DNA from: Bradyrhizobium algeriense
Lineage (GTDB): Bacteria > Pseudomonadota > Alphaproteobacteria > Rhizobiales > Xanthobacteraceae
Direction of reading: 5' to 3'
DNA length: 64,000 nucleotides
Assembly: GCF_003062295.1 (NCBI RefSeq)
Contig: NZ_PYCN01000018.1
Span: 102,015-166,014 of the forward strand
Shown in pieces: positions 16,933-25,076 of this stretch (position 1 is its first letter; the number at the start of each line of letters is the position of its first letter). A program made the translations under genes and the position numbers. The notes beneath the pieces are model-generated. The model was not told the origin of the DNA and ran no database searches. It saw only the letters and a program-made list of their open reading frames with translations.

Positions 16933-18551
16933 AACAGGCTGCCCTGATCAACCGGCTTAGCCGCACGCTTCGGCGCCGCCGGCTTCGCCTCATGCGGTGC
17001 CGCTTTCGGCGTACCCACGGCGGGCGCCGTGGCCTGCGGCCGATCGGCATCCGCGGTAGCACCGACGCGGCCGTCGGCGAATTCGATCGACAGATGCGCG
17101 CTCGGTCCGATCGCGGCGGCGGCATGCACGGCGTGGCCATGTTCGTCGCGCACCAGGGCAAAGCCGCGCGCGAGCACGCCGCGGTAGGACAGCGCCGACA
17201 ACAATTGGCCGCTATGGGCGACCCGCGCGTCGAGGCGCTGCAGAGCGGTCAGAAGCGCGCGGCGGGCGCGCTCGGCCAGCCGTTGCGCACGTTCGCGGTC
17301 GCGCGCGATCGCATTGCGTTGCGCCTGGGCGTTGGAGAGTTTTGAGGCCTTCAGCCTGACCTCGAGCCCGGCAAAGCGTTCGCGCCGGTTGCGCAGCAGC
17401 GCGCGGGCGGACAGCCTGATGCGTTCGCCCGACACCGTGAGGCGGTGATTGGCCTGGGCAACCTGCCCGCGCAAAACCTTCAGCGTCAGGCCGGCGCTCA
17501 GATGCGAAAAGCGGCGGTGATGGGCATGCGTATTGGCCTTCAAGCCGCGGGGCAGGGCGGCGCCGAGGTGATCCAGCCGCTGCCTGGGGATCGCGAGCAG
17601 TTCGCTCGCTCCGGGCAGGGCGCGGGCGGCTGCGCGCAATTCACTGCGGCGGCTCTCCTGGCCGCGCTGCCAGCACACCATCGTGCGCCGCGCCAGGCTC
17701 TCGACCTCGACGAACAATTCGCTGCGCACCGGAACCGCCATTTCAGCGGCGGCCGTCGGCGTCGGCGCGCGCTTGTCGGCGGCGAAATCGATCAGCGTGA
17801 TATCGGTTTCGTGGCCGACGGCCGAGATCAGCGGGATCATGCTGTCGGCGGCGGCGCGAACCACAATCTCCTCGTTGAACGACCACAGATCCTCCAGCGA
17901 GCCGCCGCCGCGCGCGACGATCAACAGATCCGGCCGCGGAATCTTTCCCGCTTCGGGCAGCGCATTGAAGCCGCGGATGGCGGCGGCCACCTGCTCGGCC
18001 GAGCCTTCGCCCTGCACCTTCACCGGCCACACCAGCACGCGGCGGGGAAAGCGGTCCTGCAGCCGGTGCAGGATGTCTCTGATGACCGCACCTGTAGGCG
18101 AGGTGACAACGCCGATCACCTCGGGCAGCCAGGGCAGCAATTGCTTGCGCGACTCGTCGAACAGGCCCTCGGCGCCGAGTTTCCGCTTGCGCTCCTCCAT
18201 CAGCGCCATCAGCGCGCCGATGCCGGCGGGCTCGAGCGCCTCGATGACGATCTGGTATTTCGACGAGCCCGGATAGGTCGTGAGCTTGCCGGTCGCGACG
18301 ACCTCGAGCCCCTCCTGCGGCTTGAACCGCATCCGGGCGTGGGCGAATTTCCAGATCACCGCCTCGATCTTGGCGCTCTCGTCCTTCAGCGCGAAATAGC
18401 AGTGGCCGGAGGAGTGCGGCCCGCGAAAGCCGGAGATTTCGCCACGGACGCGGACATGGCCATAGGCGTCCTCCACCGTCCGTTTCAGGGCAGAGGACAG
18501 CTCGGAGACGGTAAATTCGGGCGCGTTGATCAGGTTTTCGGCAGCAGGCAT
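16929..18551 (-). CDS. xseA: Exodeoxyribonuclease VII large subunit
   Basis: XseA forms the catalytic large subunit of ExoVII, which degrades single-stranded DNA in repair. The 540-residue protein has the N-terminal OB domain (EFTVSELSSALKRTVEDAYG, RGEISGFRGPHSSGHCYFAL) and the catalytic core with GVVTSPTGAVIRDI, LIVARGGGSLEDLW and ISAVGHETDITLIDFAAD, then long coiled-coil helices and an Ala/Pro/Lys tail ending QGSLF. ATG 18551 is preferred; an upstream start would add 12 residues. Confidence 0.95.
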   Translation of the reverse strand: MPAAENLINAPEFTVSELSSALKRTVEDAYGHVRVRGEISGFRGPHSSGHCYFALKDESAKIEAVIWKFAHARMRFKPQEGLEVVATGKLTTYPGSSKYQIVIEALEPAGIGALMALMEERKRKLGAEGLFDESRKQLLPWLPEVIGVVTSPTGAVIRDILHRLQDRFPRRVLVWPVKVQGEGSAEQVAAAIRGFNALPEAGKIPRPDLLIVARGGGSLEDLWSFNEEIVVRAAADSMIPLISAVGHETDITLIDFAADKRAPTPTAAAEMAVPVRSELFVEVESLARRTMVCWQRGQESRRSELRAAARALPGASELLAIPRQRLDHLGAALPRGLKANTHAHHRRFSHLSAGLTLKVLRGQVAQANHRLTVSGERIRLSARALLRNRRERFAGLEVRLKASKLSNAQAQRNAIARDRERAQRLAERARRALLTALQRLDARVAHSGQLLSALSYRGVLARGFALVRDEHGHAVHAAAAIGPSAHLSIEFADGRVGATADADRPQATAPAVGTPKAAPHEAKPAAPKRAAKPVDQGSLF

Positions 18552-18638
18552 CGGCAACTGATTCGGGCGTTGGAGGTGTTGGGGCAACGTAGGGATTTTT
18601 GCCGGTCGCCGCCAATCCGGGCCTTGCGGAACTCACAT

Positions 18639-18655
18639 ACTCTGTACTACAGAGT
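18639..18655. promoter_or_regulatory. Perfect 17-bp palindrome, likely operator
   Basis: ACTCTGTA-C-TACAGAGT is an exact 8+1+8 palindrome, 32 bases before the alpha/beta hydrolase start and followed by TCTCTGTA. It has the size and symmetry of a dimeric repressor site. The local regulator at 20275 is a candidate, but the link is inference only. Confidence 0.6.
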
Positions 18656-18686
18656 TCTCTGTATTTGCCACCGAGAGGTCCAAGCC

Positions 18687-19697
18687 ATGCTGAAATCTCT
18701 GCTCCGTGGGATCGTGAGCTCGCTGAAATGGGGCCTGTGCGCGTTGGGCATGCTGGCCCTGTTGCTCACGGCCCTCGTCGCCACGCCGCTGACGCGGCCG
18801 GCGGAGCTGCAATCAATCTCGGCGGTCCGTGGCACCGTCGATTTCAGCGCCCTGCCTGCCGTGGAGCGGTTTCAGGCGAGGGACGGCACTACGCTTGGTT
18901 TCCGCCATTACCCCGCCGGTGGGCCGGCGACCGGCCGTGGGGCGATCGTGGTGCACGGTTCCTCGGGCTCCAGCGGCGGCACCATCCATGCGCTGTCGGC
19001 GGCGCTGGCGGCACGGGGCGTCGAGACCTGGGCGGTCGATATCCGAGGGCACGGCACGTCAGGTACGCGCGGCGACATCGGCTATGTCGGCCAGCTCGAG
19101 GATGACCTCGCCGATTTCGTCGCGATCGTGCGCAAGACCGCGCCTGATGCACCGCTGACGCTGGCCGGCCATTCCTCCGGCGGTGGCTTTGCTCTGCGCA
19201 TCGCGGGTTCGCCGATCCAAAAGCTGTTCGCGCGCGCGGTGCTGCTCGCGCCCTATCTCGGCCATGACGCCCCGACCAGTCGGCCGGCATCGGGTGGCTG
19301 GGCCAATGCTGACGTCCCGCGCATCATCGGCCTGATGGCGCTGCGCAGCATCGGCGTGACCTGCTGCGAGGCGCTGCCGGTGCTGGCCTTCGCGGTGCCG
19401 CCGAATTCGGAAAAGAACCTGGTCGGAACCTATACCGATCGCCTGATGCGCAACTTCGCCGTGAACGGTGACTTCCGCCGCGATCTCGCCCGCGCAAGCG
19501 GACCGATCACGATCATCTCGGGCGCGGATGATGAGCTGATGTTCGCGGACAAATATGCCGAGGCGGTGCGCGACGCCAAAACGCCCGTCGCTGTGAAGCT
19601 GATCGAGGGCATCAATCACATGGGCATCGTCAGCGTGCCCAGGGCGATTTCTGTCATCGCCGACGATGTCGCCACCCGCGGCGCGGCCGGGACGTGA
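18687..19697 (+). CDS. Membrane-anchored alpha/beta hydrolase
   Basis: The 336-residue protein begins MLKSLLRGIVSSLKWGLCAL with one TM or signal-anchor helix, followed by an alpha/beta hydrolase domain: AIVVHGSSGSSGG (oxyanion hole), AVDIRGHGTSG, LAGHSSGGGFALR (nucleophile near Ser163), SGADDELMFADK (acid), and GINHMGIVS (His). The fold resembles serine lysophospholipase/monoacylglycerol lipase enzymes; substrate is unknown. The same frame is open far upstream, but that part is antisense to xseA, and ATG 18687 follows GAGAGG. A perfect palindrome lies in its promoter region, and the next two genes are close behind. Confidence 0.88.
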   Translation: MLKSLLRGIVSSLKWGLCALGMLALLLTALVATPLTRPAELQSISAVRGTVDFSALPAVERFQARDGTTLGFRHYPAGGPATGRGAIVVHGSSGSSGGTIHALSAALAARGVETWAVDIRGHGTSGTRGDIGYVGQLEDDLADFVAIVRKTAPDAPLTLAGHSSGGGFALRIAGSPIQKLFARAVLLAPYLGHDAPTSRPASGGWANADVPRIIGLMALRSIGVTCCEALPVLAFAVPPNSEKNLVGTYTDRLMRNFAVNGDFRRDLARASGPITIISGADDELMFADKYAEAVRDAKTPVAVKLIEGINHMGIVSVPRAISVIADDVATRGAAGT

Positions 19698-19721
19698 ACT
19701 CAGCTCTGGAGCGATGACGCC

Positions 19722-20273
19722 ATGACGATCGACAGCCGGCAAGCTTCGGAGGCGCTCGACGATATCAATGAGATCGCGCGCCGTGTCCGCCAATCGACGA
19801 TCTACAGCCTCAGCAGTCAGATGCTGATCATGTGGGGCGCGCTGGTGTTCGCCGGCAACATCGCGTCATTCCTCTGGCCGCGCACCGGCGGCTATATCTG
19901 GCTCGCGATCGAGGCAGTGGGCATTGTCGGTTCGTTCGCAATCAGCGCCTACAGCTACCCGAATACGCGAATCCGCACCTTCGACATGCGGGTGTTCGCT
20001 GCCTACCTGCTGGTCCTGGCATTCGGCATATTCTGCTGCTGGTTCGGCCGTTTCACGCCGCGCCAGATCGGGACGTTCTGGCCGATCTACTTCATGCTGT
20101 TCTACACCATCGTCGGACTGTGGTTTGGCCGTGCCTATGTCGTCATCGGCGTCGGCATCACCGCACTCACCCTGATCGGTTACTTTTTCATCGGCGACTG
20201 GTTCAAGCCGTGGATGGCGGTCGTCAACGGCGGCGGGCTGATGCTTGGCGGCCTGTGGATGCGCCGGAGCTGA
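19722..20273 (+). CDS. Five-TM membrane protein of unknown function
   Basis: The 183-residue protein has a polar N-terminus (SRQASEALDDINEIARRVRQ) and about five hydrophobic helices (MLIMWGALVFAGNIASFLW, IWLAIEAVGIVGSFAISAYS, VFAAYLLVLAFGIFCCWFG, IYFMLFYTIVGLWFG, AYVVIGVGITALTLIGYFF). No catalytic motif is evident. It lies 24 bases after the hydrolase and one base before the regulator gene, so it is in the middle of a three-gene unit. Such small membrane proteins next to wHTH regulators often act with them, but no evidence of that is visible here. Confidence 0.85.
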   Translation: MTIDSRQASEALDDINEIARRVRQSTIYSLSSQMLIMWGALVFAGNIASFLWPRTGGYIWLAIEAVGIVGSFAISAYSYPNTRIRTFDMRVFAAYLLVLAFGIFCCWFGRFTPRQIGTFWPIYFMLFYTIVGLWFGRAYVVIGVGITALTLIGYFFIGDWFKPWMAVVNGGGLMLGGLWMRRS

Positions 20274-20274
20274 T

Positions 20275-20577
20275 ATGACCGGGCTCGACGACATCATTCA
20301 TCAACCGCTGCGGCTGCGAATCATGGCGGCGCTGAATGCGTTGCCATCCGGCGTGGGGCTTGAATTCGCAAAACTGAAAAAGCTGACGGGCGCGACCGAC
20401 GGCAATCTCGGCGCCCATATCGAGACGCTGTCGAAGGCGGGCTACGTCGCGGTGGAAAAGGCCTTTGTCGGCAAGAAGCCGCAGACCACCGTGACGGCCA
20501 CCGCCGCCGGCCGCGCCGCCTTCGCCCGCCATGTGGCCATGCTGCAGGAGATCATCGCCGCCGCGGGTGGCAAATAG
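20275..20577 (+). CDS. Winged helix-turn-helix transcriptional regulator
   Basis: The 100-residue protein (MTGLDDIIHQPLRLRIMAAL) has an ArsR-like winged helix with a DNA-recognition stretch LKKLTGATDGNLGAHIETLS and the wing KAGYVAVEKAFVGKKPQTTV. No effector domain is present. Its ATG follows the membrane protein stop by one base (TGATATG). It may control the operon through the palindrome at 18639; this is inference from position. Confidence 0.88.
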   Translation: MTGLDDIIHQPLRLRIMAALNALPSGVGLEFAKLKKLTGATDGNLGAHIETLSKAGYVAVEKAFVGKKPQTTVTATAAGRAAFARHVAMLQEIIAAAGGK

Positions 20578-20685
20578 CGCCGAAACACCTCTGCACAACG
20601 GCTATTCTGCCGTCCGGTCCCCTTGCGGCGAGGGGGCGTTTTGTGCGACCGAAGCTGCATCTCATCCCCGCATCTGGCTCCTGTC

Positions 20686-21969
20686 ATGAACATCCTTCTG
20701 CTCGGTTCCGGCGGCCGCGAACACGCTCTCGCATGGAAGATCGCTGCTTCCCCGCTGCTGACCAAGCTGTGGTGTGCGCCGGGCAATGCCGGGATCGCGC
20801 GGGAAGCCGAGTGCGTGGCGCTGGATATCGCGGACCATCCGGCGGTGATCGATTTCTGCAAGCGAAACGCGGTCGATCTGGTCGTGGTCGGCCCGGAGAC
20901 GCCACTGGCGGCCGGCATCGTCGACGATCTCGCGGACGCCGGTATCAAGGCGTTCGGACCGGGCAAGCACGCGGCGCAGCTCGAAGGATCCAAGGGTTTC
21001 ACCAAGGCGCTCTGCACCGAATTCAACATTCCGACCGGCGCCTACGGCCGCTTCACGACGGCTGACGATGCGCTGGCTTACGTGCGCGCGCAGGGCGCGC
21101 CGATCGTGGTCAAGGCGGATGGCCTGGCCGCCGGCAAAGGCGTAGTCGTCGCCAAAACGCTTGATGAAGCCGAGGCGGCCATCGCCATGATGTTCGAGGG
21201 CGCGTTCGGTTCGGCCGGCACTGAAGTCGTGATCGAGGAATTTCTTTCCGGCCGCGAGATCAGCTTCTTCGCGCTGTGCGACGGCGAAACCGCGATCCCG
21301 CTTGCCTCCGCGCAGGACCACAAGCGCGTGTTCGATCACGACGAGGGGCCAAACACCGGCGGCATGGGCGCCTATTCGCCGACGCCGTTCGTGACACCGG
21401 AAATCCACGACCAGATCATGGCGCGGATCATCCTGCCGACCGTTGCGGGCATGAAGGCGCGCGGCACGCCGTTTCGCGGCGTACTCTACGCCGGCGTGAT
21501 GTTGACGGAGCAGGGACCAAAACTGTTCGAATACAACGTCCGCTTCGGCGATCCCGAATGCCAGGTGCTGATGCTGCGGATGATGTCCGACATCGTGCCG
21601 GCGTTTCTCGCCTCCTGCGACGGAGAACTGAAGCATTTCGACCTGCGTTGGTATCCGGAGCCTGCGCTGACGGTGGTGATGGCGGCGAACGGCTATCCCG
21701 GCGACTACAGGAAGGGCACGCGCATCGAGGGCCTCGATGACGCCGCCAAGATCGAGGGCGTCGAAATCTTCCATGCCGGCACGGTGGCGAAGGATGGCGC
21801 CATTCTCGCCAATGGTGGACGCGTGCTGAATGTCTGCGCCATGGGGAAGACCGTGCTGGAAGCCCAACAGCGTGCCTATGAAGCTGTCGACCGCATCAAA
21901 TGGCCCGACGGCTTCTGCCGCCGCGATATCGCCTGGCAGGCGGTGGAGGCGGAGAAAAGCGCGCGCTAA
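20686..21969 (+). CDS. purD: Phosphoribosylamine-glycine ligase
   Basis: PurD ligates glycine to phosphoribosylamine in purine synthesis using ATP. The 427-residue protein starts MNILLLGSGGREHALAWKIA and has the ATP-grasp segments KADGLAAGKGVVVAKT, EEFLSGREISFFALCDG, HDEGPNTGGMGAYSPTP and YNVRFGDPECQVLM. ATG 20686 is the usual PurD start. No other pur genes are adjacent. A REP-like repeat follows the stop. Confidence 0.97.
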   Translation: MNILLLGSGGREHALAWKIAASPLLTKLWCAPGNAGIAREAECVALDIADHPAVIDFCKRNAVDLVVVGPETPLAAGIVDDLADAGIKAFGPGKHAAQLEGSKGFTKALCTEFNIPTGAYGRFTTADDALAYVRAQGAPIVVKADGLAAGKGVVVAKTLDEAEAAIAMMFEGAFGSAGTEVVIEEFLSGREISFFALCDGETAIPLASAQDHKRVFDHDEGPNTGGMGAYSPTPFVTPEIHDQIMARIILPTVAGMKARGTPFRGVLYAGVMLTEQGPKLFEYNVRFGDPECQVLMLRMMSDIVPAFLASCDGELKHFDLRWYPEPALTVVMAANGYPGDYRKGTRIEGLDDAAKIEGVEIFHAGTVAKDGAILANGGRVLNVCAMGKTVLEAQQRAYEAVDRIKWPDGFCRRDIAWQAVEAEKSAR

Positions 21970-21979
21970 CCGCCTCGAC

Positions 21980-22090
21980 CGTCATTGCCTGCGACAAACG
22001 CGAAGCGTTTGCGCAAGGGAGCGAAGCGACGAAGCAATCCATCTATCCCCGCGTAGAGACGTGGATTGCTTCGCTTCGCTCGCAATGACG
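21980..22090. repeat. REP-like palindrome, CGTCATTGC family
   Basis: Ends CGTCATTGC and GCAATGACG are complementary, and the interior GGAGCGAAGCGACGAAGCAA pairs with TTGCTTCGCTTCGCTC. A second member of the same family is at 24373. It separates convergent purD and the acyl-CoA dehydrogenase gene. Confidence 0.85.
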
Positions 22091-22091
22091 A

Positions 22092-23324
22092 TTAGAGTAA
22101 ATCGCCGCCCACTGCGCTCGCCGTCGTGCCATGCTCGCGGAACGCCTTGATGACGTTCTTGCCGATCTTCCACTTGTGCACTTCGTCCGGACCGTCGACC
22201 AGCCGCTGCGCGCGCACCTGCGTGTACCATTTGGCGAGCGGTGTATCCTGGCTGAAGCCGAGCGCGCCGTGGAGCTGGATCGCGGTGTCGATCACCTTGT
22301 GCACCATGTGCGCGTGGAAGATTTTTGCGATCGAGTTCTCCTGCCTGATATCGAGGCCCTTTTCCGCCTTGTAGGCGATGTGCAGCAGCATCAGGCGGCC
22401 GATGTAGAGTTGCTCGGCGCAGTCTGCGAGCATGAACTGGACGGCTTGCCGGTCGGCCAGCAACTGGCCGAAGGTCGAGCGCTTGGTGATGTGGGCAACC
22501 GCCATGTCGAGCGCGCGCTGCGCCTTGGCGACGTTGTGCATGCCATGCCGCAGGCGGCCATAGGCGAGGCGGTGCTGGCCCATGGCAAAACCGTTGCCCT
22601 CGCCGCCGACCAGATTGTCGGCCGGCACTTTCAGATCCCTGATCTCGATTTCGGAGTGGCCGCCGTGGATCACATCGTCATGCGGTCCCTCGATCGCCAT
22701 GTTGGCGACGTTGCGCTTGATCTTGTAGCCGGGGTTCGGCAGCTCGACGAGGAATGTCGAATACTGCTTGTGCCGCGGCGCGTTCGGATCGGTCTTGGCC
22801 ATGACAAGCGCCATATCGGCGACGCTGGCCGAGGACGAAAACCATTTCTCGCCGTTGAGGACGTAATTCTCGTTGCCGTCCTTCACCGCGGTGGTCTGCA
22901 TGCCGGTGGCGTCGGCACCGGCGGCCTTCTCGGTCATTGAGAAACAGATGCGCTTGTCGCCGTTGAGCAGGGGTTTGAGGAACTTCTCCTTCTGATATTC
23001 CGTGCCGTGGGCAAGGATCGTCATCATCGAGGCGTCGTCGGGCCCCTGCGTGTTCATCGAGAGCGCGCCTAGCATGCTCTCGCCGAGCTCCATCTGCACC
23101 AGCGCATTCGCCAGCGGGCCGAGGCCCATGCCGCCATATTCCTTCGGCACCCACGGGCACCACAGGCCGCGTGCGCGAGCCTTGGCCCGCAGCGGGCCGA
23201 GCACTTCGGCGAGCGGCTTGGTATCGAGCTCCTTTTCCGCGGGGATGCACTCGTCGTGCACCCATTGGCGGACTTTTTCGCGGATCGCCTTGGCTTCGGC
23301 CGGGATTTCGAAATCGATCGACAT
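22092..23324 (-). CDS. Acyl-CoA dehydrogenase family protein
   Basis: The 410-residue protein (MSIDFEIPAEAKAIREKVRQ) is a FAD-dependent acyl-CoA dehydrogenase: N-terminal helical domain, middle beta domain with SMTEKAAGADATGMQTTA and LNGEKWFSSSASVADMAL, and C-terminal helices with RSTFGQLLADRQAVQFMLAD and LHGALGFSQDTPLAKWY. FAD and substrate-binding spacing is normal. AGGAAA precedes ATG 23324. It likely acts in beta-oxidation or amino-acid degradation; substrate not inferable. It is divergent from the haloacetate dehalogenase homologue across about 120 bp. Confidence 0.93.
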   Translation of the reverse strand: MSIDFEIPAEAKAIREKVRQWVHDECIPAEKELDTKPLAEVLGPLRAKARARGLWCPWVPKEYGGMGLGPLANALVQMELGESMLGALSMNTQGPDDASMMTILAHGTEYQKEKFLKPLLNGDKRICFSMTEKAAGADATGMQTTAVKDGNENYVLNGEKWFSSSASVADMALVMAKTDPNAPRHKQYSTFLVELPNPGYKIKRNVANMAIEGPHDDVIHGGHSEIEIRDLKVPADNLVGGEGNGFAMGQHRLAYGRLRHGMHNVAKAQRALDMAVAHITKRSTFGQLLADRQAVQFMLADCAEQLYIGRLMLLHIAYKAEKGLDIRQENSIAKIFHAHMVHKVIDTAIQLHGALGFSQDTPLAKWYTQVRAQRLVDGPDEVHKWKIGKNVIKAFREHGTTASAVGGDLL

Positions 23325-23447
23325 CTGACGGTTTCCTCGGTTCTTGTTCCTGTTGGTCGGGCTTGAGGAATGGCATAAACCTGCGATCTGCCAGCGGCAA
23401 CGGCAAACAAAGTTTGAAGCAAGGACTGCCGCCAAGAAGGAGCGCCC

Positions 23448-24353
23448 ATGCCCGATCTTGCTGATCTGTTTCCCGGATACGCCTCCGAATGGATCAATAC
23501 CTCGTCGGGCCGCATCTTTGCCCGCGTCGGCGGCAAGGGTCCGCCGCTGTTGCTGCTGCACGGGTTTTCATCGACGCATGTGATGTGGCACCCGGTCGCG
23601 CCGCAGCTTGCAGACCGGTTCACACTGATCATCGCCGACCTGCCGGGCTATGGCTGGTCGGATATGCCGCGCAGCGACGAGTATCACACGCCCTACACCA
23701 AACGCGCGATGGCAAGAGCGATGGTGGAGGCGATGGAGCAACTCGGCCATGTGCATTTCGCGCTTGCCGGTCACGACCGCGGCGGGCGCGTGTCGTACCG
23801 GTTGGCGCTCGATCATCCCGGCCGGCTGTCGAAGCTCGCCGTGCTCGATATCGCGCCGACCTATGATTACTGGGAGAGACTGAACCGGCTCTCCGCGCTG
23901 AAGATCTACCACTGGGCGTTCCTGGCGCAGCCTTATCCGCTGCCGGAGACGCTGATCTCGGGTCATGGAGAGTTTTTCCTCAAGGAGAAGATGGCGAGCC
24001 AGACCAAAAGCAAGACGCTCGACGCCATCGATGCGCGCGCGCTGGAACATTACCTCGCGCCGTTCCGCGATCCCTCTCGTATTCACGCGATGTGCGAAGA
24101 CTACCGCGCGGGCGCCTATGCCGATTACGAGATCGACAAGGCCGATTTCGATGCCGGCAAGAAGATCACGGTTCCGATGCTGGCGCTGTGGGGCGATGCC
24201 GGGGTTGCGAGTGCCGCAACGACGCCGCTCGATACGTGGAAGAAATGGGCGACCAATGTGAGCGGCGCGCCGGTGGATTCCGGGCACTTCCTGACGGAGG
24301 AGAATCCGGACGTGACGGCGAAGTTGTTGCGGGAGTTTTTTCTGACGCCTTGA
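23448..24353 (+). CDS. Fluoroacetate/haloacetate dehalogenase family hydrolase
   Basis: The 301-residue alpha/beta hydrolase carries every catalytic residue that I recall for the Rhodopseudomonas palustris fluoroacetate dehalogenase, at the same numbering: Asp110 nucleophile with Arg111 and Arg114 (GHDRGGR), Asp134 (LDIAPTYDYW), His155 and Trp156 (KIYHWAFLAQPYP) and Tyr219 (CEDYRAGAY) for the halide pocket, and His280 (DSGHFLTEENP). The enzyme class hydrolyses carbon-halogen bonds of 2-haloacetates to glycolate. Activity on fluoride is an inference. SD AAGGAG lies before ATG 23448. Confidence 0.9.
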   Translation: MPDLADLFPGYASEWINTSSGRIFARVGGKGPPLLLLHGFSSTHVMWHPVAPQLADRFTLIIADLPGYGWSDMPRSDEYHTPYTKRAMARAMVEAMEQLGHVHFALAGHDRGGRVSYRLALDHPGRLSKLAVLDIAPTYDYWERLNRLSALKIYHWAFLAQPYPLPETLISGHGEFFLKEKMASQTKSKTLDAIDARALEHYLAPFRDPSRIHAMCEDYRAGAYADYEIDKADFDAGKKITVPMLALWGDAGVASAATTPLDTWKKWATNVSGAPVDSGHFLTEENPDVTAKLLREFFLTP

Positions 24354-24372
24354 TTTGACGCGGACCTCTCCA

Positions 24373-24457
24373 CGTCATTGCGAGGAGCGAAGCGACGAAG
24401 CAATCCATCCATCCGTTATGCCGTACGATGGATTGCTTCGCTTCGCTCGCAATGACG
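24373..24457. repeat. REP-like palindrome, second CGTCATTGC copy
   Basis: CGTCATTGCGAGGAGCGAAG at the left pairs with CTTCGCTCGCAATGACG at the right, and GAAGCAATCCATC pairs with GATGGATTGCTTC inside. It is closely related to the 21980 element. Confidence 0.85.
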
Positions 24458-24465
24458 GCGGCGGA

Positions 24466-24912
24466 CTACCGCCTCACCTTGAAAAACTCCTTCAGCAGCG
24501 TCGCCGCTTCGGTCTCGCCTACTGCCGAATAGACCTCCGGCACATGGTGGCAGGTCGGCTGCGCAAAGAACCGCACCCCGGAATCCACCGCGCCGCCCTT
24601 GGGATCGGCGGCGCCGTAATAGAGCCGGCGGATCCGGGCAAACGAGATCGCGCCCGCGCACATGGTGCAGGGCTCCAGGGTGACGTAGAGGTCGCAATCG
24701 ACCAGCCGCTCGGTGCCGATGGCCTCGGCGGCCTGCCGGATCGCCAGAATTTCGGCATGCGCGGTCGGGTCGCGGTCGGTCAGCGTCCGGTTGCCGGCGG
24801 TGGCGATGACCTCGTAACCCCTGACAATCACGCATCCGATCGGAACTTCGCCGGCTTTTCCGGCGTTTTCAGCCGTTTTCAGCGCCAAATCCATGAAAGA
24901 AGGGGCAGTCAT
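24466..24912 (-). CDS. tadA: tRNA adenosine(34) deaminase
   Basis: TadA converts A34 of tRNA-Arg to inosine. The 148-residue protein has the zinc deaminase motif: His-Ala-Glu in DPTAHAEILAIRQAAEAI (proton-shuttle Glu) and the second Zn motif EPCTMCAGAISFARI. ATG 24912 gives MTAPSFMDLAL; an in-frame ATG 12 bases upstream is less likely. It is divergent from the RluB-type gene at 25077. Confidence 0.95.
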   Translation of the reverse strand: MTAPSFMDLALKTAENAGKAGEVPIGCVIVRGYEVIATAGNRTLTDRDPTAHAEILAIRQAAEAIGTERLVDCDLYVTLEPCTMCAGAISFARIRRLYYGAADPKGGAVDSGVRFFAQPTCHHVPEVYSAVGETEAATLLKEFFKVRR

Positions 24913-25076
24913 GCCTCGTATCATCGGAAGAAACCTGCTACTAGCTGCGCCTTCAGCAAACGTGGATGCCGGTTTTGCGTGAGAATGCGCCTTGAGCGAA
25001 GCGCGCGCGCGTTTCCGCTTTGACAGCCTATCCGCATCCGCCTGATAGCCATTTTACCTGTACCGAGAGACCATTC

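Noticed and set aside
17445..18686. Upstream extension of the alpha/beta hydrolase frame
   Set aside because: Antisense to xseA; the hydrolase has a good ATG at 18687 with a signal-anchor right behind it.
20662..21867. Minus-strand frame of 401 codons
   Set aside because: Antisense to purD.
22131..22940. Plus-strand frame of 269 codons
   Set aside because: Antisense to the acyl-CoA dehydrogenase.
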